From Frankiales bacterium (GTDB lineage Bacteria > Actinomycetota > Actinomycetes > Mycobacteriales > SCTD01): DNA of 24,280 bases. The position numbers were made by a program, and so were the translations under genes. The notes under the pieces were generated by a model. It saw nothing but the letters and a program-made list of their open reading frames with translations. It ran no database searches and had not been told where the DNA came from. The stretch's first letter is position 1, and every line of letters starts with the position of its first letter. Positions 23,695 to 24,280 of the stretch are shown piece after piece. Location: the NCBI GenBank assembly GCA_025464915.1, contig JAODNF010000094.1:1-24280 (forward strand). The letters run 5' to 3'.

Positions 23695-24280
23695 GCCTGC
23701 TCCCCCTCGACCCGTGGGAAGACGCGCATCCCCCACCTCAACCACGCGACGCGCCCGTCCGCGGCACGCCCGATGTCGCCGATCACGTCCCAGGGCCGCG
23801 CGGCCGTCGCGAGCTGGTCCACGCCGACAGCGACCAGCTCGGTGGGTGGCGCGGCGAACAGCGCGAGCAGCTCGGGCTTCGCGTCCGGCGGCAGCACCAT
23901 CTGGCTGTGCAGCCGCCCGTCGACCAGGGTGATCTGCTGCTGCCACGCGCCGCCGTCGTAGCTGCCGACGACGCCGTCGGGCGCAGCCACCTCAGGCAGC
24001 GGCGGTGGGGTCGGGTGGCCCAGGTCCTCCAGCACCGCGTCGACGAGCGCCCGGCCGGCTTCGTGCCCACCCCTGCTGCTCGACAGCACCAGGACGGCGA
24101 GGCGCTCGTCGGGGACGAGCACGAAGGTGCCGACCTGCAGGTTGTTCACGTTGCCGCCGTGCGTGACCAGGCGCAGGTCACCGCGCTGCTGGAGCAACCA
24201 GCTGACGCCGGTGCCGCTGACGCCGCTGCGCGCGTGCGCTCTCTGCTGCTGCATGAGCAGCCGGGTGCTGTCGGGCAGCA
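23691..24280 (-). CDS. Serine hydrolase, beta-lactamase/S12 family, C-terminal part (5' end outside window)
   Basis: The 3' portion of a gene that is open to the right edge of the window. The segment LRLVTHGGNVNNLQVGTFVLVPDERLAVLVLSS matches the third motif region (HGG in place of KTG/HTG) and following strand of class C/S12 beta-lactamase-related esterases and D-peptidases. A C-terminal beta-rich appendage of about 100 residues (GVVGSYDGGAWQQQITLVDGRL...) follows, as often seen in these proteins. The nucleophile S-x-x-K and Y-x-N motifs would lie upstream and cannot be checked. The internal ATG at 24254 is not the start. Its stop overlaps the next ATG by 4 bp (ATGA). Confidence 0.75.
   Translation of the reverse strand, partial: LPDSTRLLMQQQRAHARSGVSGTGVSWLLQQRGDLRLVTHGGNVNNLQVGTFVLVPDERLAVLVLSSSRGGHEAGRALVDAVLEDLGHPTPPPLPEVAAPDGVVGSYDGGAWQQQITLVDGRLHSQMVLPPDAKPELLALFAAPPTELVAVGVDQLATAARPWDVIGDIGRAADGRVAWLRWGMRVFPRVEGEQA

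Noticed and set aside
1..24280. Search for CRISPR arrays, tRNA/rRNA genes, insertion sequences and attachment sites
   Set aside because: No regularly spaced repeats, cloverleaf-like sequences, transposase or integrase motifs were seen by eye on either strand.

Overview
The window is high-GC, densely coded DNA with 4-bp ATGA/GTGA gene overlaps and many GTG starts. Its gene families (PucR-type regulator, STAS plus PAS/GAF/PP2C phosphatase, cysteine-poor HesB-like protein, class III cyclase with zinc ribbon, MFS fused to a cyclic-nucleotide domain) point to an actinobacterium. The genus cannot be read from the sequence. No rRNA, tRNA, insertion sequence, phage gene or CRISPR array was seen. Both ends cut through genes.

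Layout. (A) 1-6888, plus strand: four overlapping genes that look like one cyclic-nucleotide operon. They are the C-terminal part of a patatin/NTE-type phospholipase, an MBL-fold hydrolase, a class III nucleotidyl cyclase with double zinc ribbon, P-loop ATPase and helical-repeat region, and an MFS transporter ending in a cyclic-nucleotide-binding domain. A 9-bp hairpin follows. (B) 7053-9504: a heptad-repeat Arg-Asp helical protein, a TetR regulator divergent from a cupin gene with palindromes between them, and a hemerythrin-domain protein. (C) 9548-15935, minus strand: PucR-type regulator, AMP-forming acyl-CoA ligase, CocE-type hydrolase, substrate-binding lipoprotein (the last three joined by 4-bp overlaps), then a HesB-like protein. 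This looks like uptake and activation of an ester or carboxylate. (D) 16091-18446, plus: GAF-GAF-GGDEF diguanylate cyclase and a family 2 glycosyltransferase. (E) 18480-21074, minus: lysozyme-like/peptidoglycan-binding protein, STAS protein, MFS exporter. (F) 21172-22755, plus: PAS-GAF-PP2C phosphatase. (G) 22828-24280, minus: two coupled penicillin-recognising-type serine hydrolases, the upstream one cut by the window end.

The theme is signalling: cyclic nucleotide production with two likely or possible effectors (A), c-di-GMP (D) and a sigma-factor partner-switching style pair (E/F). The strongest candidate for an undescribed system is operon A, which appears to hold a signal synthase, at least one cyclic-nucleotide-gated effector, a lipid hydrolase and a possible signal-degrading MBL enzyme. 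An exact 17-bp repeat lies upstream of both the hemerythrin gene and the GGDEF gene and may mark a shared regulon. All functions are inferred from motifs read by eye; no database search was run.
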